64,000 bases of DNA from SB15 sp964639245. Its GTDB lineage: Bacteria > Chloroflexota > Anaerolineae > Aggregatilineales > J027. Position 1 is the first letter of the stretch; each line of letters begins with the position of its first letter. The position numbers were made by a program, and so were the translations under genes. A model generated the notes under the pieces. That model saw only the letters and a program-made list of their open reading frames with translations, had not been told where the DNA came from and searched no databases. Below are positions 18,048-26,070 of this stretch, piece by piece. Where the stretch lies: positions 62,001-126,000 of the forward strand of contig CAZXCU010000014.1 in assembly GCA_964639245.1 (NCBI GenBank). Direction: 5' to 3'.

Positions 18048-19036
18048 AATTTGATTTCTCCACGTTGCTGGTTCGATTGGACTGCCGCGAGTACCAGATC
18101 CAGCGTTTTTGCCCCTTCACGTATCGGAGTCCGGGTGTTGCCATTGGTGCGAATCGCGGTCAGAAAATCCAATGTTTGTGCCATCCGAAAATCGCGCTCC
18201 GACTCAATCACAGTGGGAGGGTGGTCAGGTTGGTGGGTAGGATAAAAGGTTGCCCGATTGCAGGATTGAAATTCGGCGGTTAAATTTTGCGCCACGACCT
18301 GATAATCGCCATGAATCCACTTGCCCGGAATCGCGCCATTCGTCGCATACACCATCCCGAGTCCACCGTTTGCAAAACTTATAATAGATGTGCTGACATC
18401 CTCAATCGTGTAATCGGGCATGGCATGGTGAAATAAATTTTCTTGACGACTGTACACCGTGACCGCATCTCCCAACAGATAGCGCATTAAATCGAACAGA
18501 TGAATCGCCTGCTCCAAAAGCTGCCCGCCGCTTTTGGTTTTATCGCGCCACCAATCGGCATGAAGCGCGTTGCAAAAATAACGGGCGCTCATCAAACCAA
18601 CCGTTCCCGTTTTGCCTTGTTCAATGAGCGTTTTCAGATGTTCTACCGCCTCACCAAAACGAAACATGAATCCGACCTGCGTTTTGATGGTGGCTTTTTC
18701 CGCCGCTTCAACCATCTGCCAGCCTTGTTCAGAAGTAAGGGCAATTGGCTTTTCAATCAAAATGTGAATTCCGTGGGCTGCGGCTTGTTCGACTTCATCG
18801 GTGTGTCCATGCGGCGGCAGGCAAATGAACACAGCATCTAAATGGGCATGGTCAAACATCTGGCGATGATGGGTGAAAGTCATTGCATGGGGGGCATATT
18901 TTTCTTGAAAGGCCTGTGTTTTCCAGCCGTTGCGGTCACAAAAGGCAACCAGTTCTACTTCTTGAGGAAGTTGAGTCAAAATCTGGGCATGGCGGTTGGC
19001 AAAATCCCCACAGCCTAAAATACCTGCGCGAATCAT
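18044..19036 (-). CDS. Gfo/Idh/MocA family sugar dehydrogenase (YcjS-like position)
   Basis: 330 residues with an N-terminal NAD(P)-binding motif GILGCGDFANRHA and the family signature HILIEKPIALT (EKP). The C-terminal alpha/beta substrate domain has GGQLLEQAIHLFDLMRYLLGD, where D/H residues face the sugar. Such enzymes oxidise or reduce ring hydroxyls of sugars and glycosides, often at C3. It lies between a YcjQ-like dehydrogenase and the GH36 gene, with a four-base overlap downstream. In E. coli the analogous pair YcjS/YcjQ interconverts glucosides and 3-keto-glucosides, which is the basis for the suggested role. An AAGGAAA ribosome site precedes the ATG. Confidence 0.88.
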   Translation of the reverse strand: MIRAGILGCGDFANRHAQILTQLPQEVELVAFCDRNGWKTQAFQEKYAPHAMTFTHHRQMFDHAHLDAVFICLPPHGHTDEVEQAAAHGIHILIEKPIALTSEQGWQMVEAAEKATIKTQVGFMFRFGEAVEHLKTLIEQGKTGTVGLMSARYFCNALHADWWRDKTKSGGQLLEQAIHLFDLMRYLLGDAVTVYSRQENLFHHAMPDYTIEDVSTSIISFANGGLGMVYATNGAIPGKWIHGDYQVVAQNLTAEFQSCNRATFYPTHQPDHPPTVIESERDFRMAQTLDFLTAIRTNGNTRTPIREGAKTLDLVLAAVQSNQQRGEIKL

Positions 19037-19055
19037 GGATGAATTTCCTTCTCTC

Positions 19056-20093
19056 TCAAAATTCTAAAACAGCCTGCATGACGGTATCGGGTGCGGTATC
19101 CAACAATTCATAAAATTCAGCCGCGTTTTCAAACGAGGCGGTGTGGCTAATCAAGGGACGCAAATTCAGCAAGCCTGTCGCTTGCAAACGAATCGCGCTT
19201 TGCCACAGGCGCAGTTTATCCCACCGATAGCTCTGTTCGGGGGATGGGCCTGAAATTTGTGAGCAGACCAGATTAATACGGTTATGGTGAAATTCTTCGC
19301 CCAAATAAAGCCCTTTGGCCTCCCCCTGAAAAAAGCCCATCGCCACGACTCGCGCCGAATACGCTACAGCACGGATGGCTTCATGCAGGGCGAGAGTCGA
19401 ACCGGAGACTTCAAAACACACGTCCGCGCCGCGTCCATTGGTTAAATCTTTAATGACTTCGGCAACTTTTTCCCGTTTGGCGTTGAGGGTATGGTGTGCG
19501 CCAAGCGATTTTGCCATCTCCAAACGCTGGTCATGTAAATCGACTGCGATGACTTCCGCGCCGGACTGTCGTGCTGCTTGTGTTACGATTTGCCCCAGCA
19601 CCCCCAACCCGAAAACGGCAACGGTTTCCCCAATCCGAATACCGCCATCATGCACACCATTCAGAGCTATCGCCCCAATATGCGAAAAAATACCAAGTAT
19701 CGGGTCAAGACCCTGTGGCATCAGGCGGGGTAGGGCATAGCTTAGTGGAGCAACATGGTGGGTACGATGTCCCCATGTGCCAAAAACGTAAGCACCCACG
19801 GGAATTTCAGATACATTCGCGCCCACTTCGATTACTTCGCCCACTTCTTCATAGCCCAAATTGCGAATCGGGTAAGGGTAGGTGGGGTTTTCTTCCGGGC
19901 GAAAAATTTTATGGGCAACATCCCAGCGTTTGTTGATGAAGGGATTTGTCCCGCGATAGTAGGTCATTTCTGTGCCAGCGCTAATGCCAGAATAGAGGGT
20001 TTGAATACGGACTTCATCTGGGGCAAGCGGGGCATCTTCATAGGTTTCATATGCAGGTTGGTATGGAGCAGAAAAAACCAGTAATTGTCCCAT
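19056..20093 (-). CDS. Medium-chain dehydrogenase, YcjQ-like
   Basis: 345 residues of the MDR superfamily: GroES-like N-terminus (SGISAGTEMTYYRGTNPFINKRWD), GYEEVGEVIEVG where classical enzymes have GHE, and a Rossmann segment VAVFGLGVLGQIVTQAA. The four-Cys structural zinc loop and the usual catalytic Cys are absent, so this is a zinc-poor or zinc-independent member. From memory, E. coli YcjQ shares the GTE...FRAASPFI and late RWSRKR regions, supporting a role in keto-glycoside reduction. The ATG at 20093 has an AAGGAG site. An earlier in-frame start would lie in the operator. It is the first gene of the minus-strand arm, 44 bases from the first LacI operator. Confidence 0.85.
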   Translation of the reverse strand: MGQLLVFSAPYQPAYETYEDAPLAPDEVRIQTLYSGISAGTEMTYYRGTNPFINKRWDVAHKIFRPEENPTYPYPIRNLGYEEVGEVIEVGANVSEIPVGAYVFGTWGHRTHHVAPLSYALPRLMPQGLDPILGIFSHIGAIALNGVHDGGIRIGETVAVFGLGVLGQIVTQAARQSGAEVIAVDLHDQRLEMAKSLGAHHTLNAKREKVAEVIKDLTNGRGADVCFEVSGSTLALHEAIRAVAYSARVVAMGFFQGEAKGLYLGEEFHHNRINLVCSQISGPSPEQSYRWDKLRLWQSAIRLQATGLLNLRPLISHTASFENAAEFYELLDTAPDTVMQAVLEF

Positions 20094-20136
20094 AGAGGAC
20101 TCCTTAAAATTGATCAGAAAAATCAGTTGCTTGACT

Positions 20137-20184
20137 CCCAAAACGTTTTGGGTTAGATTTTAATTAAATCCAAAACGTTTCGGA
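20137..20184. promoter_or_regulatory. Twin LacI-type operators in the divergent promoter region
   Basis: Two palindromes: CCCAAAACGTTTTGGG (20137-20152, perfect) and TCCAAAACGTTTCGGA (20169-20184, one mismatch pair). Centres are 32 bases apart, about three helical turns. The central CG is typical of LacI/GalR operators. They lie between the MDR gene (minus) and the LacI gene at 20217 (plus), so one repressor could control both arms and itself. Confidence 0.85.
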
Positions 20185-20216
20185 TTGCACATAGTTATAC
20201 ATTTTTGGAAAACTCA

Positions 20217-21242
20217 ATGCAAGTAAAATTAAAAGATATTGCGGACAAATCGGGCTACTCCATCACCACTGTCTCGCGGGCATTGGCGGGCTATGATGAT
20301 GTGAATGAATCTACCCGCCAAGCGATTATTGAACTGGCTATTTCCATGGGCTACCAACCGAATCAGGTGGCCCGGCAACTCCGCAGTCAGCGTACCAACA
20401 CCATCGGTATGGTCATTCCTGCCAACGATCAAGGGTTTTCGGACGATTTTTTCAGCGAACTGATGATGGGGGTGGGTCATGCCGCTTCTACCCACGGCTA
20501 TGATTTGCTGCTCAGCGCCCAGACTTCTACCCAAAAAGAAATGGATGCCTATTATCGGATTGTGGGTGGAAATCGGGTGGATGGCGTTGTGGTGGCCCGT
20601 ACCCGCAAAAATGACCCACGCATTGAATACTTACAGAAAATGCACCATCCTTTTGTGGTGTCTGGCAGGCGTGCGCCGGGGCGAGATTCCGATTTCCCCT
20701 ATATTGATGTGGACAGCCAAGCCGGACTTCGCAGGATGGTGGCGCATTTTGTTAAACAGGGACATCGCAAAATTGCCCTGATCCTGCCCCCGGCTGAAAT
20801 GGCATTCACCGATTACCGTTTACAAGGGTATAAAGACGGTTTGGCAGAGGCAGGCATCTCTTTTAGCGAGCAGTACACGTTTTACAGCGACCTTAAACGG
20901 GATGGTGGCTATGACTGCGCCAATTATTTGCTGGATAGCTACCCTGAACTTACCGGGATCATCGCCTGTAACGATTTGATGGCGCTGGGGGCGATGAGTG
21001 CCGTTCAAGAACGCGGTCTGCGCGTTGGGCAGGATATTGCCATCGCAGGTTTTGATGACATCCCCGCCGCTGAATTTTCCCACCCACCGCTTACCACCAT
21101 CCGCCAGCCCATTTACGAAATTGGCGAACGGCTGATTGAGATGTTGCTGAAGGTCATTCAGAAACAGCCGTTAGAAAATCCACATGTTTTGTTGCAACCC
21201 ACCTTGATTCTTCGTGAATCAAGCGGTGGTCAATCCAGTTGA
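20217..21242 (+). CDS. LacI/GalR family transcriptional regulator
   Basis: 341 residues. The N-terminal helix-turn-helix KLKDIADKSGYSITTVSRALAG and hinge helix region (YQPNQVARQLRSQRTNTIGMVIP) are followed by a periplasmic-binding-like sensor domain (about 60-335) with DIAIAGFDDIPAAEFSHPPLTTIRQP. It lies directly downstream of two palindromic operators and upstream of a sugar importer, so it is the likely local repressor. The ATG at 20217 is used; the TTG at 20205 would add only four residues. The inducer is unknown but should be the sugar handled by this cluster. Confidence 0.93.
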   Translation: MQVKLKDIADKSGYSITTVSRALAGYDDVNESTRQAIIELAISMGYQPNQVARQLRSQRTNTIGMVIPANDQGFSDDFFSELMMGVGHAASTHGYDLLLSAQTSTQKEMDAYYRIVGGNRVDGVVVARTRKNDPRIEYLQKMHHPFVVSGRRAPGRDSDFPYIDVDSQAGLRRMVAHFVKQGHRKIALILPPAEMAFTDYRLQGYKDGLAEAGISFSEQYTFYSDLKRDGGYDCANYLLDSYPELTGIIACNDLMALGAMSAVQERGLRVGQDIAIAGFDDIPAAEFSHPPLTTIRQPIYEIGERLIEMLLKVIQKQPLENPHVLLQPTLILRESSGGQSS

Positions 21243-21318
21243 GTGAAAGGAGGATGGCTCGCAAAAAACAAACTGTCGCTTTTCCGTATAAAGTTTTTAG
21301 TTTAGGAGAGTTATATCC

Positions 21319-22629
21319 ATGAATCGCAAATTACAATTAGCTGTGGTGCTGCTGCTGGTAGCAGCGTTTGTGGGTGGGACATTTGCCCAAGCCCAAGAGA
21401 ATACCGTAACCTTCCAATCTACTCAGTTTAATGTGGTCGAAGAAAGTGAACTTGCCCGCCAGATTCTCGCCAATTTTGAAGGTGGGACGGTGGAATTTGT
21501 GCCTTCCGAAGAAGGGCCTCTGTTGGACTTGCTGCGGGCAGAAGGTGCGAGTGGCGAAGGTGTGACCGATGTGGTTGGAGCGCTGCATGGCACGTTCCCG
21601 GTATTGGTGCGGGAAGATTTGATGTTTAATCTCTCTGAATTGATTGCCGAAATTGAAGCCGAACATGACATCGTAGATTCCTATGTGGAACTCGGCAAAA
21701 TGGGAACCACCGACTATCAATATTATGTGCCGTGGATGCAGGCAACCTACATCATGGCTGCCAACGAACAAGCATTGGAATATTTGCCCGAAGGTGCGGA
21801 TATTAACGCCCTGACATGGGAACAACTGGCGCAGTGGGGCGTGAATATGCAAGAAGCCACAGGCGAAAACAAACTTGGTTTCCCGGTGGCGGGTTTGTTC
21901 CACCGTTTCCTGCAAGGGTACATTTATCCTTCCTATACGGGTGGGATGGTGACGAAATTCCGCAGCGCCGAAGCCGCCACGATGTTTGAATTTGTGCGCG
22001 ATTCGCTCTGGCCTTACGTCAATGCCGAATCCATCAATTACGATTTCATGAACGAACCGTTGTTGACGGGTGAAGTCTGGGTCGCCTTTGACCATACTGC
22101 CCGCCTCAAACCCGCTTTTGATGCGATGGTCAATGGCGACACCGATCAAACATTTGTCGCCTTCCCTGTGCCTGCTGGCCCGGCGGGACGTGGTTATATG
22201 CCTGTGGTCGTTGGTTTGGGCATTCCGTTTACTTCCCCCAATCCTGATGGCGCAGAAGCATTGATTCGCTTTATGCTCTCCCCCGAAACTCAGGGCGCAG
22301 TGCTGCGTGATTTAGGCTTCTTCCCGGTGGTTGATGGTGTGAATATGGAAGATTTGCCCGGCGGTGTGGCGATTGAAGCGGCGGCTGTCAATATGCAGGC
22401 CAATGCCGAAGATGCCATCCCCTCGCTGTTGCCCGTAGGTTTAGGTGATCGGGGCGGTGAAATTAACGAAATCTTCCGCGCTGCCTTTAATCGCATTGTG
22501 GTAGATGGCGAAGATATTCAGACCGTGCTGGGTGAAGAAGGCGAAAAACTCAACACCCTCCTGAGCGAAACGGGTGCGCCGTGTTGGGCCCCCGACCCCG
22601 CCAGTGAAGGTGCGTGTGTCGTCGAATAG
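21319..22629 (+). CDS. Sugar ABC importer, extracellular solute-binding protein
   Basis: 436 residues with a signal peptide (VVLLLVAAFVGGTFAQAQ) and a family 1 solute-binding fold. Typical features are LLDLLRAEGASGEGVTDVVGA near the N-terminus, WMQATYIMAANEQALEYLP, and the C-terminal PEGAEALIRFMLSPETQ-like segment. No lipobox cysteine is visible, so it may be free or membrane-anchored by its uncleaved signal. GGAGAG precedes the ATG. It stands first among the transport genes of the LacI-controlled plus-strand arm (two permeases and an ATPase follow). Confidence 0.92.
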   Translation: MNRKLQLAVVLLLVAAFVGGTFAQAQENTVTFQSTQFNVVEESELARQILANFEGGTVEFVPSEEGPLLDLLRAEGASGEGVTDVVGALHGTFPVLVREDLMFNLSELIAEIEAEHDIVDSYVELGKMGTTDYQYYVPWMQATYIMAANEQALEYLPEGADINALTWEQLAQWGVNMQEATGENKLGFPVAGLFHRFLQGYIYPSYTGGMVTKFRSAEAATMFEFVRDSLWPYVNAESINYDFMNEPLLTGEVWVAFDHTARLKPAFDAMVNGDTDQTFVAFPVPAGPAGRGYMPVVVGLGIPFTSPNPDGAEALIRFMLSPETQGAVLRDLGFFPVVDGVNMEDLPGGVAIEAAAVNMQANAEDAIPSLLPVGLGDRGGEINEIFRAAFNRIVVDGEDIQTVLGEEGEKLNTLLSETGAPCWAPDPASEGACVVE

Positions 22630-22645
22630 GGTTTAGATTTTGCGG

Positions 22646-22724
22646 ACGGGGGAATGTGATTTCCCCCGTTTCGGCGGACGCAATCTATCGCGCCCCTACC
22701 ATTATTTGTTGTAGGGACAGTCCG
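22646..22724. repeat. Stem-loop plus family A repeat (copy 2) in the binding-protein/permease gap
   Basis: The 127-base gap first holds a hairpin ACGGGGGAA/TTCCCCCGT (22646-22669). It is followed by a family A element (22674-22724) carrying GCGGACGCAAT, CCCCTAC...GTAGGGACAG and TCCG, in inverted orientation relative to the copy at 25982. The hairpin lacks a T-run, so it is more likely an mRNA stability element than a true terminator. Confidence 0.6.
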
Positions 22725-22756
22725 AAACCTAGCATGAACAGAAAGAAATATTGCTT

Positions 22757-23890
22757 ATGCAAAACCGACGAAAACTCACCCCTTATATACTTTTACTGCC
22801 AACCCTGCTGTACCTCATCCTATTTTTTGCTTACCCGATGATTAGCTCCTTGCAACTTGCCCTGCGGGATGAAGTTAATTATCTAAATTTACGTGCAGAA
22901 GCGGACGAAAATGCTGGTCAAGTCGGTACGCTGGATATGCAAACCGAAGTGGCAATTACTGACCGGATTCGGGATGAAGAAACGCTCCCCAACGGACGCA
23001 CCCGCCCGATTTACTGGTTTTATGTGACGGGGGAAGATGTCAACGGCGAAACGGCCTCCGGGTGGGTCAACCAGCGTGATATTTTTGTTGAATCGCGCAC
23101 GGAATCTGAAACTGGACGGATTGTGAATGGTGAACCCGTCAAAGCATGGACAACCAGCGCGGTAGAAACCATGCTCAATGATTACCGTTTTGGCGATGCT
23201 GTCCGCAATACCCTTCTGCTCATCATCATCATTTTGCCGATTCAATTTGTGCTGGCGATTACGATGGCGTTGGTGCTTCATGCCCAGATTCGCGGCGCAA
23301 CCTTTTTCCTGTATATTTATACGATTCCGCTTGGAATTTCAGATTTAGCGGCGGGTTTGGTCTGGTATTCATTTTTCACCCAGCGCGGTTTTATCAATTC
23401 GTTTTTAGAACGACTCGGTGCGATAGATACGCCGTTTATTTTTATTGCGTCGGATAAATATGAATGGATGCTCATTGCGATTGTGCTGGCGGAAGTCTGG
23501 CGGGCAACGTCGATTGTGATGGTCATTGTGGTCTCTGGTTTGCAGGGCATCCCACGCGATTTTCTGGAGGCGGGCGAAGTCTTTGGGGCGAATTTGTGGC
23601 AGCGCATCTGGCATATCATTTTGCCGATGCTCAAACCGAGTTTGCAGGTGGCGCTCATTTTACGCACGATTTTGGCCTTTCAAGTGTTCGCGGTGGTGGT
23701 GGCGATTTCAGGCCGCGAAGCCTTTACCGTGCTGGCGAATGAAACCTATCGCTGGTACAACCCCGGCGATACAGGTTTTAATAATCCGAATGTCGCGGCG
23801 GCCTACTCCGGCATGATTCTCATCATTTCGCTGGTGGTTTCGATGATTTATTTACGGGCTGTGCGTACTCAAGAGGAGGCCGGGAATTAA
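22757..23890 (+). CDS. Sugar ABC permease (MalF-type) with an SH3b domain in the first loop
   Basis: 377 residues, six or seven membrane helices, EAA loop EAGEVFGANLWQRIWHIILPMLKP. Between helix 1 (about 9-27) and the next helix (from about 148) lies a loop of more than 100 residues. It contains a bacterial SH3-like (SH3b) domain, about 41-110: NYLNLRAEADENAGQVGTLD, then TEVAITD, then YWFYV and SGWVNQRDIF. Such domains bind cell wall or glycans when secreted, and their placement outside the membrane here is unusual for a permease. The ATG at 22757 is used rather than the TTG at 22751. It works with the second permease one base downstream and the ATPase at 24842. Confidence 0.92.
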   Translation: MQNRRKLTPYILLLPTLLYLILFFAYPMISSLQLALRDEVNYLNLRAEADENAGQVGTLDMQTEVAITDRIRDEETLPNGRTRPIYWFYVTGEDVNGETASGWVNQRDIFVESRTESETGRIVNGEPVKAWTTSAVETMLNDYRFGDAVRNTLLLIIIILPIQFVLAITMALVLHAQIRGATFFLYIYTIPLGISDLAAGLVWYSFFTQRGFINSFLERLGAIDTPFIFIASDKYEWMLIAIVLAEVWRATSIVMVIVVSGLQGIPRDFLEAGEVFGANLWQRIWHIILPMLKPSLQVALILRTILAFQVFAVVVAISGREAFTVLANETYRWYNPGDTGFNNPNVAAAYSGMILIISLVVSMIYLRAVRTQEEAGN

Positions 23891-23891
23891 C

Positions 23892-24740
23892 ATGGCTGTC
23901 ATCCAAGACCCCATCCAACGCCGTGCTTTACGCCAACGGGCGATTCGCCGTGCCAGTGTGTATGTGTTGGCCTGTCTGCTGGCGTTGTGGATTTTGCTGC
24001 CCATCTGGTTAATTGCAACAATGGCCTTTAGCACCCCGGGTGATGTTCGCAATTACCCCAAACAATTTGCGCCTGTGCCATTTTCGACGGAAACAATGGA
24101 ATTTTTTGTCGAATCAGAGGGTGTTCTTGACTCAACACTCAACAGCGTATGGGTAGCAATAATTACGATGCTTCTTTCGACTCTCATTTCCACCCCCGCC
24201 GGCTATGCGATTTCGCGTTTTCGGTTTCTGGGGCGGGATGCGGTGCGCTTAGGCATTTTATCCGTGCGTGCTTTTCCGATTATTATTATCGCGGTGCCAT
24301 TAGCTGTCATTTTTATTGATTTGGACATGTACGACAGTATTTTTAGTTTGGCGTTGCTGCATACCGCGCTGGTGCTGCCGACTTCGGTCTTGGTGATTTC
24401 CAGCGTGTTTGCGGGTGTGCCTTACGAATTGGAAGAAGCCGCGCAGATTTTCGGCTGTACCCCGACCCAAGCCTTTTTCCGTGTGATTATGCCGTTGGCG
24501 CTTCCCGGCATTACTGCCTCCGCGATTTTTGCCTTTGTGACCTCATGGAACGAAGTGTTTGCGGCGATTTTGCTGACCATTACCAACCGGACTCTGCCCG
24601 CGCAGATTTTGTTCTCGCTGGATAAATCGGGCGACCCGTTTAAATTTGCGGGCGCGTTTTTTATGCTCATCCCTTCTATGATTTTTATTTTCCTCATCCG
24701 CCGCTATCTGTTTGGCATGTGGGGACAAATTACGAAGTAA
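23892..24740 (+). CDS. Sugar ABC permease (MalG-type)
   Basis: 282 residues, six predicted membrane helices, with the MalG-family EAA loop EEAAQIFGCTPTQAFFRVIMPLALPG. It begins one base after the stop of the first permease and has a GGAGG site. It pairs with the SH3b-bearing permease to form the membrane channel of this importer. The N-terminus is basic (QRRALRQRAIRRA), as usual for the cytoplasmic end. Confidence 0.93.
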   Translation: MAVIQDPIQRRALRQRAIRRASVYVLACLLALWILLPIWLIATMAFSTPGDVRNYPKQFAPVPFSTETMEFFVESEGVLDSTLNSVWVAIITMLLSTLISTPAGYAISRFRFLGRDAVRLGILSVRAFPIIIIAVPLAVIFIDLDMYDSIFSLALLHTALVLPTSVLVISSVFAGVPYELEEAAQIFGCTPTQAFFRVIMPLALPGITASAIFAFVTSWNEVFAAILLTITNRTLPAQILFSLDKSGDPFKFAGAFFMLIPSMIFIFLIRRYLFGMWGQITK

Positions 24741-24741
24741 A

Positions 24742-24818
24742 CCCTCACCCCCAGCCCCACGCGAGCGGAGAGAGGGGAACAAAAAGTCCCTCTCCCTTTA
24801 TGGGGAAGGGGTTGGGGA
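24742..24818. repeat. Dispersed palindromic repeat, family B (copy 2)
   Basis: A C-rich half (CCCTCACCCCCAGCCCC, then GAGAGAGGGG) and a complementary half (CCCTCTCCC, then GGGGAAGGGGTTGGGG) form a long imperfect inverted repeat. It fills almost the whole gap between the second permease and the ATPase gene. No T-run follows, so it is probably a mobile palindromic element or mRNA hairpin. Confidence 0.65.
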
Positions 24819-24841
24819 AATAGTTAGAAGGATAAAATTTT

Positions 24842-25957
24842 ATGGCTGAAATTGTGGTTGAAAACGCGGTCAAAAAATTTGGCAGTTTTGTAGCCGTAGA
24901 TAATGTCAGTTTAACGGTTCATGACCAAGAATTTGTGGTGTTGTTGGGGCCAAGCGGCTGCGGCAAAACGACGCTCCTTCGTGCCATCGCCGGACTTGGC
25001 ATGGTGGATTCGGGGCGAATCAAAATTGGCGAACGGGATGTGACCTATCTTGCACCGCGTGACCGTGATATTTCGATGGTCTTTCAAAGTTACGCCATTT
25101 TCCCGCATATGAAGGTGTTTGATAACATTGCTTTCGGGCTAAAAATGAAAAAAGCACCCAAGAATCTGATTCAGGAACGGGTACAAAAAGCAGCAGAACT
25201 GCTCCACATCGAAAATATGCTAGACCGCTATCCGGGGCAAATGAGTGGCGGGCAGCGTCAGCGTGTAGCAGTCGCACGGGCAATCGCGGTGGAATCCAAA
25301 GTGCTGCTGATGGATGAACCTCTCAGCAACTTGGACGCGCTACTTCGTCTGGAAATGCGGGCGGAGCTTAAATCTCTGCTCGCTCGTCTGAACGCCACCA
25401 CGATTTATGTGACCCATGACCAGATTGAAGCGCTGAGTATGGGCGATCGAATCGCGGTTATGAAACAGGGCAAAATTCTTCAATTTGATCACCCTACCCG
25501 CGTTTATGATTTGCCGGCTGACCATTTTGTGGGTGGCTTCATTGGCAACCCGCCGATGAATTTCTTAGAAGGGCAAGTCCAACAATCCAATGGCAAAGTC
25601 ATCGTTAAAATTGGTGATTTTGAATTGATTCCTTCCCCCGAAATGAACACCCCCTTAAAATCGTTGGATGGCACGACGATTTTGATGGGGATACGGGCGG
25701 AAAATATGGAAGCCTTGAGCGAACCTTCGCCGGACGCGCTCAAGGTGAATGTGGATGTGTTAGAGCCGTTGGGGTCACAAAATCTGCTGACGATTCGCAT
25801 GGGACACCAGACGCTCAAAGTTTCGACACATCCCGATTTTCCAGCGCGGATGGGTGGAGACATCTGGATTCGTTTCCCCATCAACAAAATTCGCTGGATG
25901 GACAACCGCACAGGCCGTGCCATCACGCCCGCAGTGGATGAAATCCGAACGGGATAA
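24842..25957 (+). CDS. Sugar ABC importer ATPase (MsmK/UgpC type)
   Basis: 371 residues: ABC domain (1-235) with Walker A GPSGCGKTT near 36-44, Q-loop VFQSYAIFPH, signature MSGGQRQRVAVARA, Walker B VLLMDEPLSNLDA and YVTHD. A C-terminal TOBE/regulatory domain (about 236-371) is typical of CUT1 sugar importers. It follows the two permeases. It is the only CUT1-type ATPase in the window, while the importer at 52-56 kb has none, so this one may be shared, as MsmK is in other bacteria. Confidence 0.95.
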   Translation: MAEIVVENAVKKFGSFVAVDNVSLTVHDQEFVVLLGPSGCGKTTLLRAIAGLGMVDSGRIKIGERDVTYLAPRDRDISMVFQSYAIFPHMKVFDNIAFGLKMKKAPKNLIQERVQKAAELLHIENMLDRYPGQMSGGQRQRVAVARAIAVESKVLLMDEPLSNLDALLRLEMRAELKSLLARLNATTIYVTHDQIEALSMGDRIAVMKQGKILQFDHPTRVYDLPADHFVGGFIGNPPMNFLEGQVQQSNGKVIVKIGDFELIPSPEMNTPLKSLDGTTILMGIRAENMEALSEPSPDALKVNVDVLEPLGSQNLLTIRMGHQTLKVSTHPDFPARMGGDIWIRFPINKIRWMDNRTGRAITPAVDEIRTG

Positions 25958-25981
25958 ATGTACATGCGGGTTGAGGATATA

Positions 25982-26050
25982 CGGACGGCATGTATGCTGT
26001 CCCTACAGATTAGATTCCGTAGGGATACGAGCGTAATATATTGCGTCCGC
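25982..26050. repeat. Dispersed palindromic repeat, family A (copy 3)
   Basis: Contains CGGACGGCAT-GT-ATGCTGTCC, CCCTACA...CGTAGGG and GCGTAATATATTGCGT, ending GTCCGC. It shares the order and spacing of the three palindromic modules with the copy at 15954. It lies just upstream of the hydrolase gene at 26071. An in-frame TTG at 26041 falls inside the element, which argues for the ATG at 26071 as the start. Confidence 0.75.
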
Positions 26051-26070
26051 CAAAAGATGGGACAAACACT

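Noticed and set aside
21254..21322. A 22-codon open frame with AAAGGAGG directly before its ATG, whose stop overlaps the start of the binding-protein gene
   Set aside because: The ribosome site touches the ATG with no spacing, so initiation there should be poor, and the binding-protein gene has its own GGAGAG site. No leader-peptide feature is visible.
15954..26050. Possible CRISPR array from short palindromic repeats
   Set aside because: The repeats are kilobases apart, vary in length and contain nested palindromes rather than constant repeats with regular spacers. No cas genes are present.
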